Assembly: GCA_036897095.1 (NCBI GenBank)
Contig: JAYMSP010001321.1
Location: 1 to 33,406 of the forward strand
Origin: Plantago elongata
Taxonomy: Eukaryota > Streptophyta > Magnoliopsida > Lamiales > Plantaginaceae
Direction: 5' to 3'
DNA: 33,406 nucleotides
Shown here: one piece after another, positions 19,362 through 29,002 of the stretch
Numbering within the stretch: the stretch's first letter is position 1
Layout: each line of letters opens with the position of its first letter
Made by a program: the position numbers and the translations under genes
The notes under the pieces: generated by a model
The model's database searches: none
The model's input: only the letters and a program-made list of their open reading frames with translations
What the model was told of the DNA's origin: nothing

Positions 19362-21232
19362 ATGCAGTTTGAAATACAGAGGTGGACATGGCTACTAATC
19401 TATTCCTCCTGCTCTCTGAAATGGTATTGGAATTATCCATGTGTTTGTAGCTAAAAGTTGTTACTGATCTACTGCCATAACTGGGATTGACAAGATATTC
19501 GTAAAGACAATGCTATTATACTATCAAATGACAGTTGTAGTATGACTATTGAAATGTGATTGCTGGCTTATTTTCTGTGTTCTGTTATGTTTCTTCAAGT
19601 CTTTTTTCTTTTTTCTGTTCTATCACCTTGTGTGCAATTTGACCATTGATTAGGTCGGTGGAAAAAAAAATTCTGGGTATATGTATAAATCTGGTAAAAT
19701 GGTGTCTGGCCAGTTGGCTTAGTTCTTGTACATGATTGGGTGGAAAGGGTTTGAGGATTGTCGTATGTTTTCATTTAGACACCCTTTGCTAGTGCAATTC
19801 TTAGGGGAGGTTACTGAGATGTTCTTGAGTTTGAGTTAGTAGAGCTAGAGCATATAAAAAGAAGAAAGTGGTGATATGTGTGCTGTTAAGCTTGAAGTTT
19901 GTAGTACCAAATTATACTTTATTTAATCAGGTAGGAATTCTTAGTATTTATCTGCATCATATGTGGATGCATGAGTTTGTTAACAATAGCTTAGTTTTCT
20001 TTGTGGTGCATGTAAGCCTTGATGTGCTAGTTATTTCGTCACACTGGGGACCAGACACCCTCGAGTAGATCTTGAATCATGATCTAGGCTTACACACATT
20101 ACAGATCGGGCCAGAAAGAGAGAGAGCGAGTTTGTTCATCCCATAGTAGTTGGCAAGTGGGCAATTGGGATGCATATACAGTATGTAAAGCTCCGATCAA
20201 AGCAATAGTAGCTTTCGATGCATTTTGCAACAAATGGTAGGTGCAAAAGCTGTCTTAAATATACTTCTGGCGAGCCTATGGCAGTATGACCACTGTCGAC
20301 CCAGGACAAAGCTCCCTTTCCACTTGAGCTTGTGCATGTAACTGTACTACTGCACTGAATCCGCTCAAAGTTCATTTTGAAGGAAATTATCTCAAGCGAC
20401 TCCACAACAAACTTCAGATTCAAAATCTAATCTTGGATACAAATCTCCAGGGTCAGTATCTGTAGTAAATGCAGTTGGTGGGTAGGCTTTAGATTAGACT
20501 GGCAACTACTACTCTGCATACAGCCATACACCAAATGCACCAGCAATAGACGGTGATTTACAATATACTCACTTGTTTAAATCCCAACCGCACAAGTCGG
20601 GCTAGAAAATCACTTGATTAATTATCGTCTAGTATCACCTCAACTCCCACAATTCTGAACAATCTTATTATATTCATCATAGATAGCTAAGCTTAAACTA
20701 TCATCCAAGCGAATTGCACTACTCGTATTCTCGTACATCAATAGCTGCATTCAGCGAATTTCACAACTCAAGCATCCATGGAGTTTCAGCGAATTTCACA
20801 AGCTCAAGCGTCCACAGTAACTCCAACATTCAAGTACAATTACAAAATTCCATAACCACCAAACTAGCCCGGAAATACTCCACACAAAAAAGCTAATTTC
20901 TGAAGATAATCAACAACATACATACTCTTAACATGGCAAAGGAACAAAGACTATACAAACCCAGGCAAGCATTTTCCTCCAAAGAAGCCATAAGCTTCTC
21001 GAATACTTCATTATTGATATATAAAGCGTACAAAATAACATCGGGATCACTTCAATTCCTAACATTCTTGTCGGCAAATGTGTCCTAACATGGATAGCTA
21101 AACTTAAACTATCATCCAAGCGGATTGCACTACTCGTACATCATCAATAGCCACATCAAAGCATCACAAAATTCGAAACAATACTACAAAACCAATATTC
21201 GAAAACCAATAGAACATCAACAATACCAATTC
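19362..21232. other. Convergent intergenic region between the SR gene and PSAT
   Basis: Both genes end here, so it contains their 3' UTRs. 19362 to about 19680 continues the SR message. About 21232 down to 21090 is probably the PSAT 3' UTR. Between them, 20090-20125 has an AGAGAGAGAGCGAG run. The open frame at 20136-20423 (minus) shows no recognisable domain. Direct repeats occupy 20682-21155 (separate entry). No RNA gene is evident. Confidence 0.5.
20682..21155. repeat. Dispersed direct repeat near the PSAT 3' end
   Basis: GATAGCTAAGCTTAAACTAT, then CATCCAAGCGAATTGCACTA, at about 20682-20750 recurs at about 21093-21155 with a few changes (AAACTTAAACTATC; AAGCGGATTGC), about 410 bases apart. 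Within the left copy a smaller tandem repeat of CAGCGAATTTCACAA followed by CTCAAGC occurs at about 20752 and 20786. The right copy lies about 80-140 bases beyond the PSAT stop codon, so the repeat probably involves its 3' UTR. Confidence 0.7.
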
Positions 21233-22495
21233 TTAAACATCATGCCTAGCCTGGAAATCCCTCATGAAGGCAACCAACTTCTCAACACCAGCCAACGGCA
21301 TTGCATTGTAAATCGAAGCCCTCATTCCACCAACCGACCTGTGCCCCTTGAGCTGCACCATCTTCTCCTTCGCTGCCTCCTTAATAAACTCCGCCTCCAG
21401 CTCCGGTTTTGCCAGAGTAAACGGCACGTTCATCAGCGACCTGACACTCTTCTCGACCGGACACCTATAGAACCCCTTGCTCCCATCAATTGCATCATAC
21501 AGAATCCCAGCCTTCTTCTCATTCTTCTTCTCCACCTCACCAAGCCCACCCTGAGCAATCAAATCCTCGAAAACTAGCCCGCACATATAGATCCCGTAGC
21601 ACGGAGGCGTATTGTACAGCGAATTGTTCTCGGCGTGGATCTTATAGTCCAGCATCACCGGAGTAATTGGCTGCGCATTTCCGATCAAATCGGACTTAAT
21701 GATCACAATCGTCACACCAGACGGACCTACATTCTTCTGAGCTCCAGCGTAGATCACACCGAATCGACTCACATCCACAGGCTTCGAGCAGAAATTCGAC
21801 GACATATCAGCTACGAGAATCTCGTTCTCGCTAGCTGGCTTAGGGTAATCCTTAAATTCGACACCGTGAATCGTCTCATTTGCACAAATATGCAAATACC
21901 TAGCATTCTCACTCTGTTTCAGATCGGTGAAGCTCGGAATCGATGTATACTTCTCCGATTTGCCACTGTGAATGACCTTCGCGTTACAATACTTCGCCGC
22001 TTCCTTGTACGCCTTGTCTCCCCACGATCCGGTGACGATGAAGTCGACAGTGTCGTCCGGTTTGCACAAATTGAGCGGCAGCGCGGCGAATTGAGTGGTG
22101 GCGCCTCCCTGGAGGAAGAGGACGGAGTAGTCGGAGGGGATCTGGAGGAGTGTGCGCAGATCTGACTCGGCCTTTTGGATGATCGAGAGGAATTCCTTCC
22201 CTCTGTGGCTCATTTCCATCACGGACATGCCGGCTCCGCGCCAGTCGTAGAGCTCCGATTGGGCCTTGAGGAGGACGTTTTCGGGGAGAGTGGCTGGTCC
22301 GGCGGCGAAGTTGAAGACGCGGTCGGTGGATGTGGCGGTGGTGGTAGGTGTTTGGAGGGTGGTGGCACAGGTGATGGTGAGTGGCTTGCGGAGGGTGGTG
22401 GTGGTGGAGCGGAAGGTGGCGATTTGGAGGGTGGTGGTGGGGGTGGTGAGGTGGTGGTGGAGAGGGATGGTGGCGGCGGTGGTGGACATTGTCAT
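21233..22495 (-). CDS. PSAT1: Phosphoserine aminotransferase, chloroplastic
   Basis: An intronless frame encodes 420 residues of a class V, PLP-dependent aminotransferase. It converts 3-phosphohydroxypyruvate and glutamate to phosphoserine and 2-oxoglutarate, step two of the plastid phosphorylated serine pathway. Residues 1-55 are Thr/Ser-rich with almost no acids, a typical transit peptide. The mature enzyme begins near [17 protein letters not shown] (60-76). Family motifs include [10 protein letters not shown] (94-102), [17 protein letters not shown] (127-143), TGSWGDKAY (155-163), ETIHGVEF (207-214) and [15 protein letters not shown] (246-260), where Lys254 should bind PLP. The end carries [17 protein letters not shown] (384-400). 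Length is close to plant homologues (about 430). The ATG is the first in frame, 107 bases after a TATA box. The long plus-strand frames across the gene are shadows. Nothing suggests loss of function. Confidence 0.96.
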   Translation of the reverse strand: MTMSTTAATIPLHHHLTTPTTTLQIATFRSTTTTLRKPLTITCATTLQTPTTTATSTDRVFNFAAGPATLPENVLLKAQSELYDWRGAGMSVMEMSHRGKEFLSIIQKAESDLRTLLQIPSDYSVLFLQGGATTQFAALPLNLCKPDDTVDFIVTGSWGDKAYKEAAKYCNAKVIHSGKSEKYTSIPSFTDLKQSENARYLHICANETIHGVEFKDYPKPASENEILVADMSSNFCSKPVDVSRFGVIYAGAQKNVGPSGVTIVIIKSDLIGNAQPITPVMLDYKIHAENNSLYNTPPCYGIYMCGLVFEDLIAQGGLGEVEKKNEKKAGILYDAIDGSKGFYRCPVEKSVRSLMNVPFTLAKPELEAEFIKEAAKEKMVQLKGHRSVGGMRASIYNAMPLAGVEKLVAFMRDFQARHDV

Positions 22496-22601
22496 GGTGA
22501 TAGGTGAGAGGAGGAGATCTGATTTGGTGTGTTGTTTTTTTTGGCTCTACCTACTTTTTTGTGTGTGTTTTGTTTGTGGGAAAATGTACAAAAGAAAAGA
22601 T

Positions 22602-22609
22602 TATTTATA
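22602..22609 (-). promoter_or_regulatory. PSAT TATA box
   Basis: Read on the minus strand, CTATAAATAATC contains TATAAATA, 107 bases upstream of the PSAT start codon. A leader of about 70-80 bases would be normal. Confidence 0.6.
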
Positions 22610-24465
22610 GTAGAGTTTGAGAAGAAATGGAAATTGAGTTGGATACTTGGAGAAGAAGAATAATAAGTGCACTATACATTTGGAGGAAGTTTTGGAATTC
22701 CATTCATTTATGTTAGTGTAAATAGGATTTGTGTCAATTGCCAAGTAGTAGTACTAGTAAGTTAATTTTATTTTCTAAACTTTCGATCCGTTTTATATTT
22801 AATTTCTTATTCATTTGAACATAAAATTCAAATTTTATATTGACTATGTCTTAAATTTAATTTATGATCCGTTTATATACTAATAGGTCTCAAGAGTTAA
22901 TGATTCTAAAGTTCGGAGAAGTCTAAGTTGATGGTATCTATATTTCACAAATAAAAAAACTAATCGAATTCTAGAATGTGAGATCTAACATATGTAATCA
23001 TGATGCAGATTTAAAGTGTGCCTTATAATTTTAAATACAAATTATTTGCAATTTTTGTAAAGCAAGATGAGTTTGATTGGTTATTCAACACATACTTGAT
23101 TTAAAGATAAATTAGACTTTCTAAAAATGTGTCTTTTTTGGCAAATAGAATTTCATTTGTTATGCTTACATAAGTACATTAGCATCATTACAAAGTTTTT
23201 CCATTCTGAAGGATAAGTGTACCAAATCATGGTTAATATGATCTTCTAACTAATTTGGACATAAATCCCAAATTCCTATCATCCCACATGATAAGTTTGA
23301 AGGGAAACAACATCTGGATTTAGGTTACTATCCGCCACACTGTTTGCTTCATGATAGATAAAATAGATTAATGTTTCCATTTTCCCCTCTATAAGATAGA
23401 GAATGTCAGTTATTCTCTTCCTGTGAAACTATAACGTCATCTCCGATCTGATAAATACTTTTACTTAAAAATATATACGAATAATAGATAAAACATTTTG
23501 TATAAAAGTACTTCATGCTTTATAAACTTTGCAATGCAGCACTAGTAAAATATCATCTGCTGCAGTATATTTGTATGAAAAGAATTTTGAGTCTCTTACT
23601 CTTATCTTTAATGGGTTATTGGTGAATACTTTGTACGTCAAAAGCACAGAAAAATACTCTGTACCTAGAAGAATTTTAAAAGAATGAAAAGAACAAGTTT
23701 GGTAAGGAGTTTGACGTGTAGTTAATTAGTGGGTGGATGATTACAAATCTGAGCAATCACAATGAAACTTCATTTGACTGAAGTCATTAGGTTATATTTT
23801 CATATACTATAAAAATGATTTCGTGGGACAATATACTTTATGTGTTCCAAGGGGTTGGAGAAGTATATTTATACGATTACACGGTGCCTAACTATTATGT
23901 ACGTTCTTTATTATATTTATTCATCTAAATATCTATAATCAAGTTTAGTTTTTCAATGTAAGTTGCGCCCGACGCCTTCGGACTGAGGGCACGTCCTCTT
24001 AGGCATCACGCATAAAAAAAATTAAAAAAAATAACCAAGTTAGCCGAGTTTAACCAGAATAAGAAATGTAACACACAAAATAGACTTATCTATAAGAATT
24101 GTAGTATCATATTCTCATTTATCAAATATTAATTGAAGAATCAATATAAAAAAGTTACAAGCACAATCAACCAGCAGCCAATTAAAATTAGAAGCCAACG
24201 GAATATGACTTTCTAAAAACTCAAATAAAATGTAATTAATCCCCAAGGCAACAATAGTAGTTGCTGAACCTTATTATTGTCACTCAAGAAGTAACGTAAC
24301 CATCTATAAACCCCCACAATTGGCCCCCAAATTAAGTAAACTGGTTCCCCGGATTGTTTTGGACCGGGGAACTGGAACGCACCGCTACACGATCGAGATC
24401 GAACCACAATAAGTATTCGACACAATTACAGATGTCACGTTAGTATAAACTGTACATGATCTGCC
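22610..24465. other. Intergenic DNA between PSAT and the cyclin gene
   Basis: The PSAT upstream region (about 22610-23000) gives way to AT-rich DNA. The cyclin 3' UTR occupies the right end (about 24200-24465). No gene or RNA is supported in between. A GC-rich island with an A-rich tail at 23963-24032 is listed separately. Confidence 0.5.
23963..24032 (+). repeat. GC-rich island with A-rich tail, possible retroposon end
   Basis: A 50-base GC-rich block (GCGCCCGACGCCTTCGGACT, then GGGCACGTCCTCTTAGG and CATCACGCAT) stands out in AT-rich DNA and runs straight into AAAAAAAATTAAAAAAAATAA. Such a join resembles the 3' end of a retroposed sequence. ATCAAGTTTAG before it (about 23938) and ACCAAGTTAGC after it (about 24034) are only weakly alike, so a target-site duplication is not established. 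Confidence 0.35.
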
Positions 24466-26675
24466 TCATTGTGTTGATGTTTGTTTGATGAAATGTGCAG
24501 CAGGTTCGCATCTTGCAGCATATCCGAACTTGGATGTGTTGTACTTTCTATGAACCCCGGTTAGCTTCCCTGTTGCTGCATTCTGATGAAATCCAATGAC
24601 CACTTTCGAGCATTCCCTAAGAAAACACAACACGAACAAAACGAATGAGCCTAACAAAATCGTTACATTAAAACCTATGCCTTTTCTTTTTAAGGGAATA
24701 CTATCATTTGTGTGACTACTCACAATAGTTGATCCTCTGAGTAACTGGTATGCCATTCGCACGTCTTAGTCCACTGTCCGACGCCATAGAGTGTCACTTG
24801 AGCAGTGTATATAGCAGTAGCAGCTAGAAATGAAGGTGGATATTTCAACATCTCATACTCCACTAGACAAAGCTCAGTCAGGAAAAAGGAGAGTAGCTCC
24901 AGCTGTAGTTACAAGTCACAAAAGAAGTTTATGTTAGTCACAATCACACAAGTAGACATAAGACGTTATATTATATGACCGGTTCGACCGGAACAAACCT
25001 TTTGATCGTGTTGAGCAGCCTTGAGGAATCTTTTCAGAAAGACAAATGGAGTTGGGAGTGACATATTGAATCGCAAAGTGTTTAACATCAATTTTTCCTG
25101 AGAAAAGAAAAGGTTTAGTTATAGAAAGCAATCAACTTTATTTGAACACTTCTTTAATGTCTTGTTACATATAAATGCCTGTACCATTTCAAGAACTTCT
25201 TTTCTGGTATAAGCTTTATCTGAGATAAAGACCAAATCATCCACTACAGGCACAGATACTTCCTCATATTTGCAAGCCAAGAGCATTGCGACCAGACCAA
25301 CAAGCTGGAGCTTCTTTCTAACTACCGATTGCTTCTCTAAGAACCGATCGATTAAGTTAACGGTTAGAAACAACGTTTCGTCCCTAAGTTCGAATTTATG
25401 ATGCACCTGTTGATAGTGTCTACGGTCAGTAAACATTTACAACAGCTGGAACTTGGAAGTCAAAATTTCACATCTGGCAATGGAATTTTATGGTAAGTGA
25501 ACTTATTGCTCCTTGTACCTCTATTAGCCAATCAATGAGAATGGCCCTCATTCTTTCATTGATATCTACTTGCTGTACCATGTATCCTGGTGAAACACAG
25601 CTCAAATTCTGCACCAAAACAACAACCAGATTTATCTCAAAGACTCAATAATTGATTCAACAAGTAGATTTCAAAATTGAGGTAAACAAGATTCAGAACT
25701 AGTACCTCCATTTTCTTGTAAAAGGCGTATAATTCGTCGACATACTCGACAACAGAAAGAGGATCATGAGCATCAGGACCATCAATGTCCAATACAGTCT
25801 CCTCAAATATGTCTTCCATTTCAACCTCCTAATAATTCCACATTAATGAACCAATTAGGACCACATGTACACTTCAAACCATTCAAAAAGACACAAACAA
25901 ACAAGATAAGAAGGTAAAAAACACACCATATGAATTTTTTCACTCATTTCACACTCTGAATGCTCTAAGGTCATAGGTACAGGATGATCTTTAGGCGCGG
26001 CATGATCATCGTCCATTTCGGTTAGAGATATGTCTTCCCACACTGTGAACTCACTAGCTGATGAGGTCTTTTGTTTCTTTTCTTCCTATTTTGTATAAAC
26101 AAACCAATCAATCCTAAAATGTATTCAAATTATTGAATTCTAGCCCTTCAAGATTCACATTGGATTAAAAAAACTACTGGCCTAATTCAAAAATAGGGAC
26201 AGCAACACCACATACCTCGGGACCAGAATGCCGAGATACCGCCATTTCCGCCGCGTATTTCCTCGTAACCGGCCTGTGTCCTGGAGCTGGTCCATTCTTG
26301 GAACAAAATCCATTAGTCCTGAGATCCAAGATTTGCCAAAAAAAGTCAATTCACACCCCTTCAACCAAATGGAATAGTTGAAAATAATATATCCGAGTAT
26401 CTTACTCTTGCAATGAGCGCTTCGATCCACCTACATTCTGGTTAATCACTCCTAAAACCCTCCTATTCTGCCTGATCTCAGCTCCAAATTTCCTCCCACC
26501 TTCCATTTTCACAAAAAAAAAATAAAATACCAATTTTAGAAAAAGATCCAATTTTAAACCAATTTGAGCTTCAAGAAACTCTACCTTGAACAACATTACT
26601 GGGTTTAATAATCTGAACATGGTTGCTTCTGCTGTTGTCATCATCAAAGACAATCATGTTTTCTTGATTCATCAT
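24466..26675 (-). CDS. CYCB2: B2-type mitotic cyclin
   Basis: Exons, 5' to 3': 26675-26585, 26499-26406, 26318-26216, 26085-25927, 25828-25706, 25608-25519, 25406-25185, 25097-24999, 24902-24724, 24616-24466. All have GT-AG borders and matching phases; the product is 436 residues, the usual length. The protein binds and activates CDKs at G2/M. A destruction box RRVLGVIN (43-50) marks it for APC/C-dependent degradation. [12 protein letters not shown] lies near 77-88 and a long acidic linker follows. The cyclin core starts with [16 protein letters not shown] (about 175-190), then [11 protein letters not shown] (210-220), the B-type signature HHKF (222-225) and LACKYEE. The C-terminal fold ends with [18 protein letters not shown]. 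The exon 1 to 2 join has a weak acceptor (GGAAG after a T-run). If it is skipped, a start at 26506-26504 (MEGG) would keep the same frame and the destruction box. PSAT lies downstream on the same strand. Confidence 0.95.
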
Positions 26676-26832
26676 CTTATGAACATAAATAAAGCAAACA
26701 AACGAATAACAAAGAAAGAAACAGAGATAGAAACAAAGACAGAAACCCAATGAGAGTATTGTATTGAAAGAAAGCTCCTTTGGGTTAAATGGAGCGTGAA
26801 TGAAGAAGAAGAAGAAGAGGAGGAGGAGTATT

Positions 26833-26844
26833 TTATTTTAGTAT
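26833..26844 (-). promoter_or_regulatory. Possible TATA-like element and CT-rich leader of the cyclin gene
   Basis: Read on the minus strand, TAAAATAAAATA is followed by CTCCTCCTCCTCTTCTTC, a pyrimidine-rich leader typical of plant genes. The TATA match is poor, so the start site could differ. Confidence 0.3.
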
Positions 26845-26933
26845 TTGTCGAGTGGAAAGAAGACAGTAGAAGAGTGTGTTGTTGTTAAATTAAATCAATG
26901 GAATCCATTTTCTTGGTTGTCATAATTTTCAAA

Positions 26934-27001
26934 TCAAACGGCTAGTGAGTGAACCATGGCCGTTGGATCATGAGACTTTTGCATTGTGGGCTCAACGGTC
27001 A
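26934..27001. promoter_or_regulatory. Cluster of three MSA (M-phase activator) motifs upstream of the cyclin gene
   Basis: The MSA consensus is YCYAACGGYYA. TCAAACGGCTA (26934-26944, plus) matches 10 of 11, TCCAACGGCCA (26967-26957, minus) matches all 11, and CTCAACGGTCA (26991-27001, plus) matches 10 of 11. They lie 260-326 bases upstream of the cyclin start. MSA sites are bound by three-repeat MYB (MYB3R) factors and drive G2/M expression of plant B-type cyclins. Confidence 0.8.
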
Positions 27002-29002
27002 CTTGGTTTTTGGCTAAGCTAGCCAAGCCAGCCACATGGGTGTGGTCTTGTGTGAGTGAGGATACGTTGCTTTCAAAATTTTACTCCCTTTCCTTTTTAT
27101 TGTCCTTCACTCCACTCATTCAATCATCTTCTTCGTTTTAATTATTCTTTCTTTTAGAGTTTGCACTTTTATGCACCGCTCTTCCCCACTTTTGCCCATT
27201 TTATAGGATATAAACTTATGTAGATTATCAAAGTTGAATAACCATTTCACTTAAAATATGTTAAAAAATTAAATTATTTAATTTATTATTTAGTGAAGTA
27301 GTTCATCAGTTACAATTTAAACTATCATCCACCGACTAACTAAAGACATTGTCTAGATTAAATTAAGTATGTTTATAATGTCTAATTCGAATTAGTTAAA
27401 CAATTTGATAAACTAACCTACAAAGCGTAAACAAAGAGATATGCTTATTTATTTGTGTTCTAATACAAATGTACACTTCTATTTTTATGTAACATGACTT
27501 TATCCCTACTATTTATACTTTAACTGAAATTAAATGTGTGAATTGAATGGGATGGACGGAGATTACTTATTGTGGTTAGAGTGTGGCATCTGACTAGGTG
27601 AGGATTGTTTATAGTGTTCTACAGATTAAATATGGATTTGGTATAAGACACTTAATGCCTGATGTAAGAACTTCTAGTAAGACAAATACATTGCCCTACT
27701 TAACTTTTATATTTTCTTTGTGATAATATATTTGTTAGTTATTATTTAAAGTTCATATAAGAACAATAAATGCGTATTACACAACTAGATTTAGAGTAAT
27801 ATGGTTAATCACGTGACCGTTGGGATGAACTAAAACATAGATTTAGGCAGGCAAATTGAAGAAAGAAATCTTGAAATATTAGTATCATTAAATTCCTCTA
27901 AATATTGAATTTCATTGGCCAGGCAAATAGGAGAAATAAATTTTAAAATAATTGAATAGTAACTTCAGACATCTCGTAATTATGAAGTCACATTAAAATT
28001 AATAATTATACTGTTGGTATATATAATGATAATGATTAGAGTCTAAAATTTAATAGTAAATTCGAGTGATATTTTATCTTGCATAAAAAATTGAGTTTTA
28101 TATCCTTACTCTGTTACTCGTGCAAATTAAACTTACATCTTCCTAGTTCTATTAACATTCTCAATAACAAAGAGTTTCCGTCTGGGTAACAAAGGCTTCT
28201 TCAGTTTGTATCATCAATTTAAGCGTTTACATGGTTATTGGACTGGAATAACTGTGTTACGTAAATGTCCAAAAGTGGTATTTTATCAGCTACTGGCTTA
28301 TCTAATGAAACGACTATACTGTTATGAAAATGCAACAAGATTTGGGCTTGTGTGATTATCACCTCAACCTGAAATTATCCGTAGCAGGTATTTATGCCTT
28401 CGCTAGGGAGATGCATGCCTTGGCAGAATTTTATTTCAATGGATTATTCTATAGATCAGGTCTGAATCTCCTATCTTATAAATATTTCTTGGTCCTACAT
28501 TTGAAATCCGCTAACAAACGAATCTCTAAAAATTAAAGGGATCACTACATAAATTATACATTTTGCTCATGGCAGCTAAAAACAATCTAAAGCAAAACTT
28601 AAAAAAAAAAAAAAAAAAGGACTTCAGTACCACTAGAGTAGGAGACCCTCCAAAGATCTACCTTAAACTCCATCTGCACATTTTTTTCTAACGTTCTAGT
28701 GTAAAATCTAAAAAAAAAAAAAAAGATCCAGTGTAAAATCAAAGTGAGCCAAAAGGCAATCACAGTGAGCCAAAAGGCAGTGCATTTTAAAAATTTCTCT
28801 ACTCATAATTTGCCTGGTGCTCGGATTGAACAAATTGATAAGCCATAAAATCGAACATGCCTGAGGCTTTCATAAACCTTTCATCACCTTGCATATGTGC
28901 GATTCGTTTCCCTCGAGAAGTTACAACAGTGTGAGAGTTCATCACATTGACTAGAGAGTGAAGGAACAAGTCTCAGCCTGCACGCAGTCGTCCTGTCTTT
29001 GC
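27002..29002. other. Intergenic DNA upstream of the cyclin gene and 3' flank of the next gene
   Basis: 27060-28200 is AT-rich without recognisable features. 28598-28617 is an A-run of about 18, and 28709-28722 a second. GTGAGCCAAAAGGCA occurs twice in tandem at about 28743 and 28767. From about 28800 rightward the sequence is probably the 3' UTR of the minus-strand gene ending at 29003. The plus-strand frame 28324-28536 has no recognisable domain. Confidence 0.5.

Noticed and set aside
19108..19398. Alternative frame over the last SR exon (Val/Gly/Met-rich)
   Set aside because: The frame reading GYRGGDRGGDRG and YSPRRS joins the upstream exon in phase and matches the family; the other does not.
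20136..20423. Minus-strand frame of 95 codons between the SR gene and PSAT
   Set aside because: No domain, no matching splice partners and no family resemblance; it lies between convergent 3' ends.
20940..21010. Weak similarity of a minus-strand stretch (EKLMASLEENACLG) to the PSAT C-terminus ([14 protein letters not shown])
   Set aside because: Beyond GAGAAG the bases agree at little above chance, so a duplicated gene end is not supported by this alone.
21635..22610. Plus-strand frames across the PSAT gene (Gly- and Val-rich)
   Set aside because: They are shadows of the PSAT coding strand. The minus-strand frame has all aminotransferase motifs.
28324..28536. Plus-strand frame of 70 codons
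   Set aside because: Isolated short frame in AT-rich intergenic DNA without promoter, partner exon or recognisable sequence.
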